NCBI RefSeq assembly: GCF_036084755.1
Contig: NZ_CP107968.1
Location: forward strand, 1,726,501 to 1,790,500
DNA: 64,000 bases
From: Streptomyces sp. NBC_00370
Lineage (GTDB): Bacteria > Actinomycetota > Actinomycetes > Streptomycetales > Streptomycetaceae
Direction of reading: 5' to 3'
The position numbers were made by a program, and so were the translations under genes. Positions 8,140 to 17,322 of the stretch are shown one piece after another. A model generated the notes under the pieces. That model was not told the origin of the DNA. It saw nothing but the letters and a program-made list of their open reading frames with translations, and searched no databases. How positions within the stretch are numbered: position 1 is the first letter of the stretch; each line of letters opens with the position of its first letter.

Positions 8140-9795
8140 GTGGCGAATGACGGTTTCGACTTCAGCCCGGGAGCGCAGGTCCCGCTCACGGGCTCGGCCG
8201 GGCAGACGGCGGCCACCCATGCCCTGGCGTCGGCCGCCTACCGGGACAGCCCGGTCGAGGAGATCCTCAAGGCCGACAACGAGTGGCACAAGTCGGCGGT
8301 GTCGAAGCCCGCGTTCAAGCTCTTCAAGCCCAATCTCGGCGAGGCGTTCTCCCGGGCCGTCCAGGTCCGGATGCTGGGCGGGGCGCGGGCGGCGCTCATC
8401 CAGTCGTTCGGCACGGAGCCGCAGACCGTGGTGGAGCACTGCCTCGCGGCCAACCGGATACGCAAGGAGCGCGACCAGAAACTGACCCTGGTGACGCTGG
8501 TGTTCGGGGTGGTCTTCCTGCCCGGGCTGCTGGTGTGGCTCGCGGTGTTCCAGCTGCGCAAGAGCCTGTCGGGGGCGAAGAACAAGGGCGCGGGCGCCAT
8601 CGGCATGCTGCTGCTGGTGGCGGTGGCCGTGCTGGCGGTGCTCTTCCTGGTGAAGCTGCCCTTCGGCGGGGTGGCCGGCTGGTACGTACGCGGCGCCGTG
8701 CTGGCCCCGGTCGTCGGCTGGGTGATCGCCAAGCGGATCTGTGAGTCGACGGCGCGGGACCTGCGGGTGCGCTGGGAGGATCTGCTCTCCGGCGGCGGCA
8801 TCGGCGCCAAGATCCCCGAGGCGGTGCCCGGGCACCCGAACGAGATATCCCGCGAACAGCTGCGCCAGGGGCTGCAGAAGCTGACGGCCGAGCAGCAGTC
8901 GAACGTCGTCTTCTACGCGGGACCCAAGGGCATCCTGGGGATGGGCACCCGGTGGGGCAGCTGGCAGCTCGCCGAACAGCTGCTGCCCAAGGACCCCACC
9001 AAGGAGATCCACGGCTTCCGCAGCTGGGACGTGATACGCGCGATCCATGACCAGATGAAGCTGCTGGAGCGGGGCCCGCTGAACACCGGCGGTTTTCCGA
9101 CCCCTTCGGTCAAGCACTGGATCGTCTCACCGGTCGGCGAGGGCGCGGGATCGGTCTCCCGGCCCGAGGGGCAGGATGTGGAGGCCTTCCAGATCAAGGG
9201 CCACGAGATACAGCGCATCTGCAACCACCAGCAGTTCGGCAGCGGCAACCGGCATTATCTGGGCGTCCAGTTCACGCTCTGGGACGGTCAGTTGGTGATC
9301 ACGATGATGATCACGGTGACCGTGCTGCACGAGACGCTGCGCATCGAGGTCACCGGACACGCGCTGGGCCCGGTGCACTCGCTGTTCACCAGCAAGCCCG
9401 CGGCGAAGACCATCACCGTCTCCAAGACCGTCAAGTTCTGGGAGACCACGACCCGGAATCTGCCGCTGGTCGACTCGAACGAGGTCGTCAGGCTCGCGGT
9501 GCGCGCGCCGCTCGTCTGGTACCCGGCGGTCCTCGACCACCTCGGCGGCAAGCTCACGCTGCCCGAGCCGTTCGGCCCGCGGCACGCCTGGGCCGACCAG
9601 CCGTGGCGGCACCGCTTCATGGCGGACGACGCGATGCGGGCGGCCACGCCCGTCCTGCGGGTCGCGCACAACGCGGCCATGCGGGTGCTGGAGGAGCACG
9701 GCGTGGACACCGACAACTTCGGCAACCGCGCGGGCTTCCTCAGCGGTGTGGTGCAGGACCCGGCGCCGCGGAAGGTCGACACGTACGACGCGTGA
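8140..9795 (+). CDS. Membrane protein of unknown function
   Basis: About 551 aa if the GTG at 8140 (VANDGFDFSPGAQ) is the start; an ATG at 8056 in frame would add 28 residues that do not look conserved. Two to three membrane segments lie around residues 110-205 (LTLVTLVFGVVFLPGLLVWL; then MLLLVAVAVLAVLFLVKLPF and AVLAPVVGWVIAKRI). A large soluble C-terminal part holds LNTGGFPTPSVKHWIVSPVGEG and HYLGVQFTLWDGQLVITMM. It converges on the HIT gene with 15 bp between stops. No function is recognised. Confidence 0.8.
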   Translation: MANDGFDFSPGAQVPLTGSAGQTAATHALASAAYRDSPVEEILKADNEWHKSAVSKPAFKLFKPNLGEAFSRAVQVRMLGGARAALIQSFGTEPQTVVEHCLAANRIRKERDQKLTLVTLVFGVVFLPGLLVWLAVFQLRKSLSGAKNKGAGAIGMLLLVAVAVLAVLFLVKLPFGGVAGWYVRGAVLAPVVGWVIAKRICESTARDLRVRWEDLLSGGGIGAKIPEAVPGHPNEISREQLRQGLQKLTAEQQSNVVFYAGPKGILGMGTRWGSWQLAEQLLPKDPTKEIHGFRSWDVIRAIHDQMKLLERGPLNTGGFPTPSVKHWIVSPVGEGAGSVSRPEGQDVEAFQIKGHEIQRICNHQQFGSGNRHYLGVQFTLWDGQLVITMMITVTVLHETLRIEVTGHALGPVHSLFTSKPAAKTITVSKTVKFWETTTRNLPLVDSNEVVRLAVRAPLVWYPAVLDHLGGKLTLPEPFGPRHAWADQPWRHRFMADDAMRAATPVLRVAHNAAMRVLEEHGVDTDNFGNRAGFLSGVVQDPAPRKVDTYDA

Positions 9796-9810
9796 GCGGA
9801 GCCGGCCGGG

Positions 9811-10362
9811 TCAGGAGCCGGCCGGCCAGGCCTCGGCGAGCATCGTCCGGGTGTCGGCGAGCAGTTGGGGCAGCACCTTCGTATGTCCGACGACCGGCAT
9901 GAAGTTGGTGTCCCCGCCCCAGCGCGGCACGACGTGCTGGTGCAGATGCGCGGCGATGCCCGCCCCCGCCGACGCGCCCTGGTTCATGCCGATGTTGAAG
10001 CCGTGCGCCCCTGAGGCGGTCCGCAGCGCGGTCATCGCCCGCTTGGTGAAGGCGCCCAGCTCCGCGGTCTCCGGGTCGTCCAGCTCCGTGTAGTCGGCGA
10101 CGTGCCGGAACGGCACCACCATCAGATGGCCGCCGTTGTACGGGTAGAGGTTCAGCACCGCGTACACCCGCTCACCGCGGGCGATGATCAGGCCGTCCTC
10201 GTCCGACTTCGCCGGGATGGAACAGAACGGACAGCCGTCGCCGGCCTCGGGCCCCGTGGGCTTGTTCTCACCCTGGATGTAGGCCATCCGGTGGGGTGTC
10301 CACAGGCGCTGGAACGCGTCCGGGGTCCCCACTCCGATCTGCTGCTCCGGCTCAGTCGTCAT
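9811..10362 (-). CDS. HIT-family hydrolase/transferase
   Basis: A 183-aa histidine-triad protein. The triad is HLHQHVVPRW, and the family zinc motif CPFCSIPAKSDEDG lies near the N-terminus, as in actinobacterial HIT proteins with AP4A phosphorylase-like folds. The start chosen is ATG at 10362 (MTTEPEQQIGVGTPDAF); longer frames upstream read through the divergent channel gene. In mycobacteria the equivalent gene sits between thrS and pgsA, and the same order is kept here around the inserted genes. Substrate is not known; nucleotide derivatives are likely. Confidence 0.9.
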   Translation of the reverse strand: MTTEPEQQIGVGTPDAFQRLWTPHRMAYIQGENKPTGPEAGDGCPFCSIPAKSDEDGLIIARGERVYAVLNLYPYNGGHLMVVPFRHVADYTELDDPETAELGAFTKRAMTALRTASGAHGFNIGMNQGASAGAGIAAHLHQHVVPRWGGDTNFMPVVGHTKVLPQLLADTRTMLAEAWPAGS

Positions 10363-10440
10363 GCAATGCAGCATATGACTTCGCCCCGCCGAGGCGTGTC
10401 GTCGGCCCCGCTCCCGGCGGCGCACCGCGATGCTGGGCCG

Positions 10441-11106
10441 ATGGATGTCCCGAGCGGCCCCGACCGGCAGCGCCGCTGGGAGCAGCGCATGGAGTTTCCG
10501 CTGCTCCTGGCCTCGCTGGTATTTCTCGCCTGCTACGCGGTACGGGTCCTCGCGAACGACGCCGACCAGTTCTGGCGGGCGCTCGCGCTGATCCTCGCCC
10601 TGCTGACCTGGGCGCTCTTCCTCGGGGACTATCTGGTGCGGCTGCGGCTCAGCCGGCAGGGCGCCGGATTCCTGCGCACGCACTGGCTGGACACCGTGGT
10701 GGTGCTGCTGCCGCTGCTGCGGCCGCTGCGGATCGTGAGCACGTATCTGGCGGTGCAGCGCCGCAGGGACCGCCCCCGCTTCAGCCTGTACGGGCGGGTG
10801 ATGATGTACGCCGGTCTTTCGGCGCTGCTGCTCACCTTCGCCGCCGCGCTGGCCGTGTTCCAGCAGGAGCGGGGCGCGCCCGGTGCCACGATCCGTACCT
10901 TCGGCGACTCGGTGTGGTGGGCGTGCTCGGCGATCACGACGGTCGGGTACGGCGACGTGACGCCGGTGACCCCGTGGGGGCGGGTGATCGCGGTGGGGCT
11001 GATGGGCTGCGGTCTCGCGCTGCTGGGGGCGGTGACGGGTTCGTTCTCGTCCTGGCTGATCCAGGTCTTCCGGCGGGAGGACGAGGCCGGGCCCCCGACG
11101 AGTTGA
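10441..11106 (+). CDS. Two-TM-pore potassium channel
   Basis: A 221-aa ion channel. Hydrophobic helices include FPLLLASLVFLACYAVRVLA, FWRALALILALLTWALFLG and WLDTVVVLLPLLRPLRIV. The pore region is FGDSVWWACSAITTVGYGDV with the K+-selective TVGYGD filter, and the last helix is VIAVGLMGCGLALLGAVTGS. The arrangement resembles a small voltage-sensor-like channel without a large cytoplasmic RCK domain. It is transcribed away from the HIT gene and converges on thrS. The ATG at 10441 opens the frame; a downstream ATG at 10489 is an alternative. Confidence 0.88.
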   Translation: MDVPSGPDRQRRWEQRMEFPLLLASLVFLACYAVRVLANDADQFWRALALILALLTWALFLGDYLVRLRLSRQGAGFLRTHWLDTVVVLLPLLRPLRIVSTYLAVQRRRDRPRFSLYGRVMMYAGLSALLLTFAAALAVFQQERGAPGATIRTFGDSVWWACSAITTVGYGDVTPVTPWGRVIAVGLMGCGLALLGAVTGSFSSWLIQVFRREDEAGPPTS

Positions 11107-11140
11107 TCTCGGTCGGGGGCCCGGACTGGACGGGGTGGGG

Positions 11141-13123
11141 TCAGACCTGGACCCGGCGCTCCACCACGTCGAGGATCTCGGCGATCGCCTCGTCACGCGG
11201 GATGCCGTTCTTCTGCGTCCCGTCGCGGTAGCGGAAGGACACGGTGCCGCCCGTCATGTCGTCGTCACCGACGATGATCATGAAGGGCACCTTCTGCCGC
11301 TGGTGGTTGCGGATCTTCTTCTGCATCCGGTCGGACGACGCGTCCACGTCGATCCGCAGGCCCTTCTTCCTGGCCTCGGCGGCGAACTCCTCAAGGTACG
11401 GGACATGCCCGTCGCCGACCGGGATACCGACCGCCTGGACCGGGGCCAGCCAGGCGGGGAAGGCGCCCGCGTAGTGCTCCAGGAGGACACCGAAGAACCG
11501 CTCGATGGAGCCGAACAGCGCGCGGTGCAGCATGACGGGCTGCTGCCGTGAGCCGTCGGCCGCGGTGTATTCCAGGCCGAAGCGCTTGGGCTGGTTGAAG
11601 TCGACCTGGAGGGTCGACATCTGCCACGACCTGCCGATCGCGTCCTTCGCCTGCACCGAGATCTTCGGTCCGTAGTACGCGGCGCCGCCCGGGTCGGGCA
11701 CCAGCGGCAGCCCCTGCTTCTCCGCGGCCTGCCGCAGCGCCTCCGTGGCCTCAGCCCAGTCCTCGTCGGAGCCGATGAACTTGTCCGACTCCGGGTCGCG
11801 GGTGGACAGTTCCAGCTCGAAGTCGTCCAGGCCGTAGTCGCGCAGCAGGTCGAGGACGAACGTCAGGAGCGTGTCCAGCTCCTGCGGCATCTGCTCCTTG
11901 GTGCAGTAGATGTGCGCGTCGTCCTGGGTGAAGCCGCGCGAGCGGGTGAGCCCGTGCACGACGCCGGACTTCTCGTAGCGGTAGACCGTGCCGAACTCGA
12001 AGAGCCGCAGGGGCAGTTCGCGGTAGGACCGGCCGCGCGACTTGAAGATCAGGTTGTGCATGGGGCAGTTCATGGCCTTGAGGCGGTAGTTCTGCCCGTC
12101 GAACTCGATGGGCGGGAACATGCCCTCCGCATAGTGCGGCAGGTGCCCGGACGTCTCGAAGAGGTGCTCCTTCGAGATGTGCGGGGTGTTCACGAACTCG
12201 TACCCCTCGTCCTCGTGCCGCTTGCGCGAGTAGTTCTCCATCTCCTTGCGGACGATGCCGCCCTTGGGATGGAAGACCGCGAGGCCGGGGCCCAGCTCGT
12301 CCGGGAAGGAGAACAGGTCGAGTTCGCTGCCCAGCCTGCGGTGGTCGCGGCGCTCGGCCTCGACGAGGAAGTCGAGATGCGCCTTCAGCTCGTCCTTGGA
12401 CGGCCACGCCGTGCCGTAGATCCGCTGGAGCTGCGGGTTCTTCTCGCTGCCGCGCCAGTAGGCGGCGGCGGAGCGCATCAGCTTGAACGCCGGGATGTAG
12501 CGGGTGGTGGGCAGGTGCGGACCGCGGCAGAGGTCCTTCCAGCACAGCTCGCCGGTCTTGGCGTCGAGGTTGTCGTAGATCGTCAGCTCACCGGCGCCGA
12601 CCTCGGCGGACGCGCCCTCGGCCGCGTCGGCCGCGTTGCCCTTGAGCCCGATCAGCTCGATCTTGTACGGCTCGTCCGCCAGCTCGGCCCTGGCGTCCTC
12701 GTCGGTGGTGACCCGCCGGGAGAACCGCTGGCCGCGCTTCTGGATCTCCTGCATCTTCTTCTCGACGCGCTTGAGGTCGTCGGGGGTGAAGGGCTCGGTG
12801 ACGTCGAAGTCGTAGTAGAAGCCGTCCTTGATGGGCGGGCCGATGCCCAGCTTGGCGTCGGGGAACAGCTCCTGCACCGCCTGCGCCATGACGTGCGCCG
12901 TGGAGTGCCGCAGGATGTCGAGACCGTCCTTGGAGGAGATCTCGACGGGTTCGACGACGTCGCCCTCGGCGGGCTCGTACGCGAGGTCCCGCAGCCGGCC
13001 GTCGACACGGGCGGCGACGACGGTGCGCTCGCCGGGGAAGAGGTCGGCCGCCGTAGTGCCCGTCGTCACCACGCGCTCTTCCCGCTCGGAATCGCGTTGG
13101 ATGATCACACGGACGTCTGACAC
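11141..13123 (-). CDS. thrS: Threonine-tRNA ligase
   Basis: A 660-aa class II aminoacyl-tRNA synthetase. In order: an N-terminal TGS domain ([16 protein letters not shown]), the editing domain with [20 protein letters not shown], the catalytic core with motif 2 in [17 protein letters not shown], and motif 3 in [20 protein letters not shown], followed by the anticodon-binding domain. The start is taken as GTG at 13123 because AAGGAGA sits just upstream, inside the longer frame that begins at 13141. It is the first gene of the mycobacteria-like thrS-HIT-pgsA-patA-pimA-pdx order. Confidence 0.97.
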   Translation of the reverse strand: MSDVRVIIQRDSEREERVVTTGTTAADLFPGERTVVAARVDGRLRDLAYEPAEGDVVEPVEISSKDGLDILRHSTAHVMAQAVQELFPDAKLGIGPPIKDGFYYDFDVTEPFTPDDLKRVEKKMQEIQKRGQRFSRRVTTDEDARAELADEPYKIELIGLKGNAADAAEGASAEVGAGELTIYDNLDAKTGELCWKDLCRGPHLPTTRYIPAFKLMRSAAAYWRGSEKNPQLQRIYGTAWPSKDELKAHLDFLVEAERRDHRRLGSELDLFSFPDELGPGLAVFHPKGGIVRKEMENYSRKRHEDEGYEFVNTPHISKEHLFETSGHLPHYAEGMFPPIEFDGQNYRLKAMNCPMHNLIFKSRGRSYRELPLRLFEFGTVYRYEKSGVVHGLTRSRGFTQDDAHIYCTKEQMPQELDTLLTFVLDLLRDYGLDDFELELSTRDPESDKFIGSDEDWAEATEALRQAAEKQGLPLVPDPGGAAYYGPKISVQAKDAIGRSWQMSTLQVDFNQPKRFGLEYTAADGSRQQPVMLHRALFGSIERFFGVLLEHYAGAFPAWLAPVQAVGIPVGDGHVPYLEEFAAEARKKGLRIDVDASSDRMQKKIRNHQRQKVPFMIIVGDDDMTGGTVSFRYRDGTQKNGIPRDEAIAEILDVVERRVQV

Positions 13124-13313
13124 CGGTCTCTCCTTAACCACGGGGCGCGACAGCGGACACTGCGCTCGTGCCCGATCGTACCGAGCCGGGCGGGCCGCCC
13201 GCGCAACGGATGACGGTGGCCGTAAAGGGCGCGTACCGCACGACCTGTCCGGGTATCACCGATCTGTGCAGAGCGGGAACGCCATCTGCCGTTGACGCAC
13301 GAGGAGTTCACGA

Positions 13314-14051
13314 ATGACGTGTTGGTACGAAGGGCCGTTGGCCGCATTCGACACCGAGACGACGGGAAGCGACGTCGAGGGTGACCGGATAGTCTCCGCC
13401 GCCCTCGTCGTCCAGGACGACGCCGGGGCGGCGCCCCGGGTGACGCGCTGGCTGGTGGACCCGGGCGTGCCCGTGCCCAGGGCCGCCACCGACGTACACG
13501 GCCTGACCGACGACTTCCTGCACCGCAACGGCCGTTGGCCGGCCCCGGCGGTCGCGGAGATGGCCGGGTCGCTGGCCGACCAGTGCGCGGCGGGCCGACC
13601 GCTCGTGGTGCTGGACGCGCCGTTCGACCTGACGCTGCTCGACCGTGAACTGCGCAGGCACCGGGCCTCCCGGCTGGCCCGCTATCTGGACAGATCCCCG
13701 GTGGCGGTGGTCGATCCACGCGTCCTTGACCTGCATCTGGACCGCTACCGCAAGGGCCACCGCACGCTCCCCGAGCTGTGCGGCCGGTACGGGGTCGAAC
13801 TGTCCACCCATGGCACGGAGCCGGACGCGGCGGCGGGCGCGCTGGCGGCGCTGCAGCTGGCCCGCGCGGTGGGGCGCCGGTTCGCGGTACGTCTGGAGCG
13901 GCTGAGCGCGGCCGAACTGCACCGGTTGCAGGCGGCCTGGCACACGACGCAGCAGCGCGGTCTGCGCAGCTGGTTCACCCGCACGGGCACCCGCGCCCCG
14001 ACCGCCCCCGGCTGGCCGCTACGGGCCGAACTCCCGGCGGCGGCAGCCTGA
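13314..14051 (+). CDS. 3'-5' exonuclease, DnaQ-like (DEDDh)
   Basis: A 245-aa exonuclease of the DNA polymerase III epsilon superfamily. The Exo I motif is AAFDTETTGSDVEGDRI (near residue 10). Exo II lies around VVLDAPFDLTLLDREL, and the Exo III region is ELSTHGTEPDAAAGALAAL with the conserved His. The ATG at 13314 has GAGGAG 7 nt upstream. No polymerase or UvrC-like domain is attached, so it is a stand-alone nuclease with unknown pathway. A strong hairpin follows the stop, and the next gene is a convergent tRNA. Confidence 0.85.
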   Translation: MTCWYEGPLAAFDTETTGSDVEGDRIVSAALVVQDDAGAAPRVTRWLVDPGVPVPRAATDVHGLTDDFLHRNGRWPAPAVAEMAGSLADQCAAGRPLVVLDAPFDLTLLDRELRRHRASRLARYLDRSPVAVVDPRVLDLHLDRYRKGHRTLPELCGRYGVELSTHGTEPDAAAGALAALQLARAVGRRFAVRLERLSAAELHRLQAAWHTTQQRGLRSWFTRTGTRAPTAPGWPLRAELPAAAA

Positions 14052-14073
14052 TCCGGACGCGGGCCGGACGCAC

Positions 14074-14106
14074 GAAGGCCGGTCCGTCGATGACGGACCG
14101 GCCTTC
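14074..14106. terminator. Perfect 15-bp hairpin between exonuclease and tRNA-Val
   Basis: Arms 14074-14088 and 14092-14106 are exact complements with a 3-nt loop. The hairpin lies between two converging genes, so it probably works in both directions. No U-run, as is usual in streptomycetes. Confidence 0.8.
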
Positions 14107-14111
14107 CCCGG

Positions 14112-14183
14112 TGGGCGATACTGGGTTCGAACCAGTGACCTCTTCGGTGTGAACGAAGCGCTCTCCCACTGAGCTAATCGCCC
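14112..14183 (-). tRNA. tRNA-Val (CAC)
   Basis: A 72-nt cloverleaf on the minus strand. The acceptor GGGCGAT pairs with ATCGCCC, the D arm is TAGCTCAGTGGGAGAGC, the anticodon loop TTCACAC carries CAC, and the T arm is GGTTCGAACCC. CCA is not encoded. It is identical to the copy at 14317-14388. Confidence 0.96.
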
Positions 14184-14273
14184 GGGAACGGACTGAACCA
14201 TACAGGCCGCGACGGCTTCCCTCCAAACCGAATCCGGCTCACCGGCAGCCGATTCGGGTCCGGGGACGACGAA

Positions 14274-14305
14274 GGCCCCGAAGACCTGTTGGGGTCTTCG
14301 GGGCC
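14274..14305. terminator. 13-bp hairpin between the two tRNA-Val genes
   Basis: GGCCCCGAAGACC (14274-14286) pairs perfectly with 14293-14305 around a 6-nt loop. It lies just downstream of the first-transcribed tRNA-Val (14317-14388), suggesting that each tRNA has its own terminator. Confidence 0.75.
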
Positions 14306-14316
14306 CGCGTGCCGGG

Positions 14317-14388
14317 TGGGCGATACTGGGTTCGAACCAGTGACCTCTTCGGTGTGAACGAAGCGCTCTCCCACTGAGCTAATCGCCC
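14317..14388 (-). tRNA. tRNA-Val (CAC), second copy
   Basis: The same 72-nt sequence as the tRNA at 14112-14183, with anticodon CAC. It is the upstream member of a tandem pair in leftward orientation. The two copies are separated by 133 bp that include a terminator hairpin. Confidence 0.96.
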
Positions 14389-14414
14389 CGACGCACGGCA
14401 CACATTACCCGATG

Positions 14415-15017
14415 TCACTGCTTGATCTTCCACGGCATGACGACGCCGAACTTCCAGAGGTAGATCCCGACCAGCACGGCGATGATCACGACGCCGACGC
14501 TGGTGAGGACGATGTTGCGGCGGCGGACCCTCGGGTCCATCGCGCGGTGCGCCGCCTCCGTCACCTTGCGCCGGGTCCAGCGCAGGACGAGCTGGGCCCA
14601 GACGAACTCGGTCGCCCAGATCGCCATGCCGCCGAAGATGACCAGCCAGCCGGGGCCCGGCAGGGGCAGCAGGATGATTCCGCCGACGACGACGGCGAGA
14701 CCGACGACGAAGACGCCGACCTGCCAGCTCAGGTGCAGCGTGCGGGACCGCTTGATGAAGTCGGGCGCACGGGAGCCGAGCCCGGCGCGCTCGCCGGCCT
14801 CGCCGGTGTCGTCGGCCTTCCCGGTGTCGTCGGCCTGCCCGGTGTCGTCGGCCTGCCCGGTGTCGTCGGCCTGCCCGGTGTCCGCCCCGGCGCCCGTCTC
14901 CGCGTCCGTCCCGGTGTCCGTGCCGCCGGCCGTCGCGACCGCCGGCTCACCGTCCGTGCGCGCCGACTGCGTCTCCTCCGCCACCCCAAGCCCCCGTTCG
15001 TCACTCTCCGCACCCAT
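14415..15017 (-). CDS. TIGR02611-type membrane protein with acidic repeat N-terminus
   Basis: About 200 aa from the ATG at 15017 (MGAESDERGLGVAEETQSA). A GTG at 14984 is a plausible later start, and neither has a strong ribosome site. Residues about 40-85 form a low-complexity acidic tail including four to five copies of a five-residue ADDTG-type unit, encoded by nearly exact 15-bp direct repeats. The membrane part has LHLSWQVGVFVVGLAVVVGG, the family hallmark LPLPGPGWLVIFGGMAIWA and a C-terminal helix VLTSVGVVIIAVLVGIYLW. The conserved PGPGW motif is the basis of the family call. Function unknown. It is divergent from ssgB. Confidence 0.85.
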   Translation of the reverse strand: MGAESDERGLGVAEETQSARTDGEPAVATAGGTDTGTDAETGAGADTGQADDTGQADDTGQADDTGKADDTGEAGERAGLGSRAPDFIKRSRTLHLSWQVGVFVVGLAVVVGGIILLPLPGPGWLVIFGGMAIWATEFVWAQLVLRWTRRKVTEAAHRAMDPRVRRRNIVLTSVGVVIIAVLVGIYLWKFGVVMPWKIKQ

Positions 15018-15207
15018 GTACGCCAATCTACCCGACCCGGCCGCATCACTGGAATGGCCGAATGACCCTGGGTAACACACCGCCGAACGGGTTACCTGAA
15101 GGGCCACAAAACGGGCAGAGGGGTTTACAACGGCACTGTAGGTGGCATGTCGATTTCGCCGACGTGCGAATCCCCGAGCGCACACTGAGCGAAAGGCCCT
15201 GGCGCTT

Positions 15208-15621
15208 ATGAACACCACGGTCAGCTGCGAGCTGCACCTGCGCCTCGTTGTATCGAGCGAGTCCTCACTGCCTGTACCCGCGGGCCTGCGGTATGACACG
15301 GCCGATCCCTATGCCGTGCACGCCACCTTCCACACCGGAGCCGAGGAGACGGTCGAGTGGGTCTTCGCCCGCGACCTTCTCGCCGAGGGGCTGCACAGGC
15401 CCACCGGCACCGGCGACGTCCGAGTCTGGCCGTCCCGCAGTCACGGTCAGGGCGTCGTCTGCATCGCGCTGAGCTCTCCGGAGGGCGAAGCACTGCTCGA
15501 GGCCCCTGCCCGGGCCCTGGAGTCGTTCCTCAAGCGGACCGACGCCGCTGTGCCACCCGGCACCGAGCATCGCCACTTCGACCTCGACACCGAACTCTCA
15601 CACATCCTGGCCGAGAGCTGA
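15208..15621 (+). CDS. ssgB: Sporulation-specific cell division regulator SsgB
   Basis: A 137-aa SsgA-like protein. Its start, MNTTVSCELHLRLVVSSESS, and the following WVFARDLLAEGL and RTDAAVPPGTEHRHFD are those of SsgB as I remember it from S. coelicolor. SsgB localises FtsZ with SsgA to begin sporulation septation, so it acts at the membrane-associated division site in aerial hyphae. The protein is unusually conserved across streptomycetes and is diagnostic for morphologically complex actinobacteria. The ATG lies about 190 bp from the divergent gene. A hairpin follows the stop. Confidence 0.95.
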   Translation: MNTTVSCELHLRLVVSSESSLPVPAGLRYDTADPYAVHATFHTGAEETVEWVFARDLLAEGLHRPTGTGDVRVWPSRSHGQGVVCIALSSPEGEALLEAPARALESFLKRTDAAVPPGTEHRHFDLDTELSHILAES

Positions 15622-15639
15622 GCCAGGCTGAGGGCCGCA

Positions 15640-15670
15640 CGGCGCCGTCCGACTCGGGGAGACGGCGCCG
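15640..15670 (+). terminator. Hairpin downstream of ssgB
   Basis: CGGCGCCGTC (15640-15649) is the exact complement of 15661-15670 with an 11-nt loop, starting 19 bp past the ssgB stop. Confidence 0.6.
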
Positions 15671-15814
15671 CGCGGACAACCGCATACGGAGCACGACGGC
15701 GCCGGCGCCGCGGAACCCACCGCGGCGGCGGCGCCGCCGCGTTCCGGGCGGCAGCGGATAGAGTTCTGCGGGTTCGGCGGGCGCACAGGCCCGCAGCCGC
15801 CCAGGGAGCGAATC

Positions 15815-16384
15815 GTGCTGATCCCACACGACACCCGCATCGCCCTCACCACCGTCGTCGACCTGGTGAACAGTGCCCCGCAGGAGACCGTGGACGGAAT
15901 CCCGGCGGACGGGCTCGCCGACACGGAGGCGCTGTACGCGTTCGTACGGGACCATCACGTCAGCGGGGTCGACGAGCTCCGCGCGAGCGATCTGCGGGCC
16001 GTACAGGACGTACGTACCCGCTTCACCGAGGTCTTCGCGGCCCCGGACGCCGCTGCCGCCGCCGAGCTGCTCAACAAGCTCGTGGCGGCCGCCGGCACCA
16101 CGCCGCAGCTCACCGATCACGACGGCTACGACTGGCACGTCCATTACTTCACGCCGGGTGCGTCCGTCGCCGACCATCTCGCGGCCGACTGCGGGATGGC
16201 ACTGGCGTTCATCGTGGTGGCCGGGGAACAGGAGCGGCTGCGCCGCTGCGAGGCCCCGGACTGCGGGCGCGCGTTCGTCGACCTGTCGCGCAATCGCTCC
16301 CGCCGCTACTGCGACAGCCGCACCTGCGGCAACAGGCTGCATGTCGCCGCTTACCGAGCGCGCCGCAAGGAAGCGGCCGGCTGA
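15815..16384 (+). CDS. CGNR zinc-finger (ABATE domain) regulator
   Basis: A 189-aa protein with GTG start at 15815 behind AGGGAGCG. Residues 1-135 match the ABATE-type N-terminal domain. The C-terminus is the CGNR zinc finger: RRCEAPDCGRAFVDLSRNRS, then RRYCDSRTCGNRLHVAAYRA, containing the four cysteines and the name-giving CGNR. Such proteins are thought to bind DNA as transcription regulators, often linked to stress or antibiotic responses, but the target here is unknown. The convergent gene is only 3 bp away. Confidence 0.88.
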   Translation: MLIPHDTRIALTTVVDLVNSAPQETVDGIPADGLADTEALYAFVRDHHVSGVDELRASDLRAVQDVRTRFTEVFAAPDAAAAAELLNKLVAAAGTTPQLTDHDGYDWHVHYFTPGASVADHLAADCGMALAFIVVAGEQERLRRCEAPDCGRAFVDLSRNRSRRYCDSRTCGNRLHVAAYRARRKEAAG

Positions 16385-16387
16385 GCG

Positions 16388-16540
16388 TCACAGCAGGAAA
16401 AGATCGTGTACAGCCGCGAACAGCAGCAGCGAAGCGATGACCGTGAGGAAGATCATCAGGGGCGGCTGGGAGAGCGCGAAGAGGCAACCGCGCTGCTCAT
16501 CGGTGGGTGCGGGTGTTTCGTCCCGTGAGGTATCGAGCAT
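16388..16540 (-). CDS. Small single-pass membrane protein (50 aa)
   Basis: A short ORF reads MLDTSRDETPAPTDEQRGCL, then FALSQPP and one membrane helix (LMIFLTVIASLLLFAAVHDL) before the stop. A polar N-terminus, a clean helix and a conserved-looking Gly-Cys-Leu-Phe-Ala junction make it look real, although a strong ribosome site is not seen. It converges on the CGNR gene with a 3-bp gap. Function unknown. Confidence 0.6.
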   Translation of the reverse strand: MLDTSRDETPAPTDEQRGCLFALSQPPLMIFLTVIASLLLFAAVHDLFLL

Positions 16541-16683
16541 CTCGGACCGATGATGACGCAGCCCCAGGGGTGCTCATGACCAACACACCCCATACGAGCG
16601 GGAGTTCATCATATCCCGTGGATGCGGTCCGGAATGTGGGCACAATGCCCCTTCACCGTCGGCCCTGCGGCGGCCGTCCCGGG

Positions 16684-17127
16684 TCAGATTCCGTGCTTCT
16701 TGAGGATCGCCTCGATGTCGCCGAAGTCGTCCTCGCTCCCCGCCCGCGGCTTCGCCTTCGGCTGCGCGGCGGGCTTGGCCGCCCCGCCGAGCGAGGGCGC
16801 CGAAGCGGCCGGCGCGACGGCGTCACGCTGCGCGGCCTTCGCGGCGGCCCTGCGCTCCTTGCGGGTGCCGCCGGTGCGGCGTTCGATCGCTCTGGTCAGC
16901 ATGAAGAGCAGCCAGGCGACGGCCAGCAGCACGAATCCGGACCACGCCGTCACGCTGAAGGCCGTGTGCGCCAGCCATTTGACGACCCCGGTCAGCACGA
17001 GCCCGATCGGGACCAGCGAGTACGCGGCGATCCGCGTCGCCTTCAGGAAACGCTTGCGGTACGCCGTGACCGCGGCGATGCCCAGGCCCGCCACAGACAC
17101 CGCGGAACAAATGGTCTCGGCAATCAT
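16684..17127 (-). CDS. Small membrane protein with basic linker
   Basis: A 147-aa protein. The ATG at 17127 follows GGAGG. There are three hydrophobic segments: ICSAVSVAGLGIAAVTAY, IAAYSLVPIGLVLTGVVKWL and SGFVLLAVAWLLFMLTRAI. An Arg/Lys/Ala-rich linker (RKERRAAAKAAQRDAVAPAA) follows, and the acidic-to-basic end GSEDDFGDIEAILKKHGI looks like a conserved short tail. The layout is typical of streptomycete cellulose-synthase-like or division-linked small membrane proteins, but no family was recognised. Confidence 0.75.
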   Translation of the reverse strand: MIAETICSAVSVAGLGIAAVTAYRKRFLKATRIAAYSLVPIGLVLTGVVKWLAHTAFSVTAWSGFVLLAVAWLLFMLTRAIERRTGGTRKERRAAAKAAQRDAVAPAASAPSLGGAAKPAAQPKAKPRAGSEDDFGDIEAILKKHGI

Positions 17128-17322
17128 CCGGTCCTCCAGGCAGCGCCTGCCGCCGTCGATCATCGGTAAAGGCTGGTCGGAAAAACTCGTACTTCCTCCA
17201 TCCTGCACCTGGTACCTGGTTCGGGGCCACGGGCGGAGGCCACCTCTCAGGGACATATCGGGGGCGCGGTCCTCCCCAGGTCCCGGTCGGAGCGGCCCGC
17301 CTCCTGCTGGGAGACTGACCCC

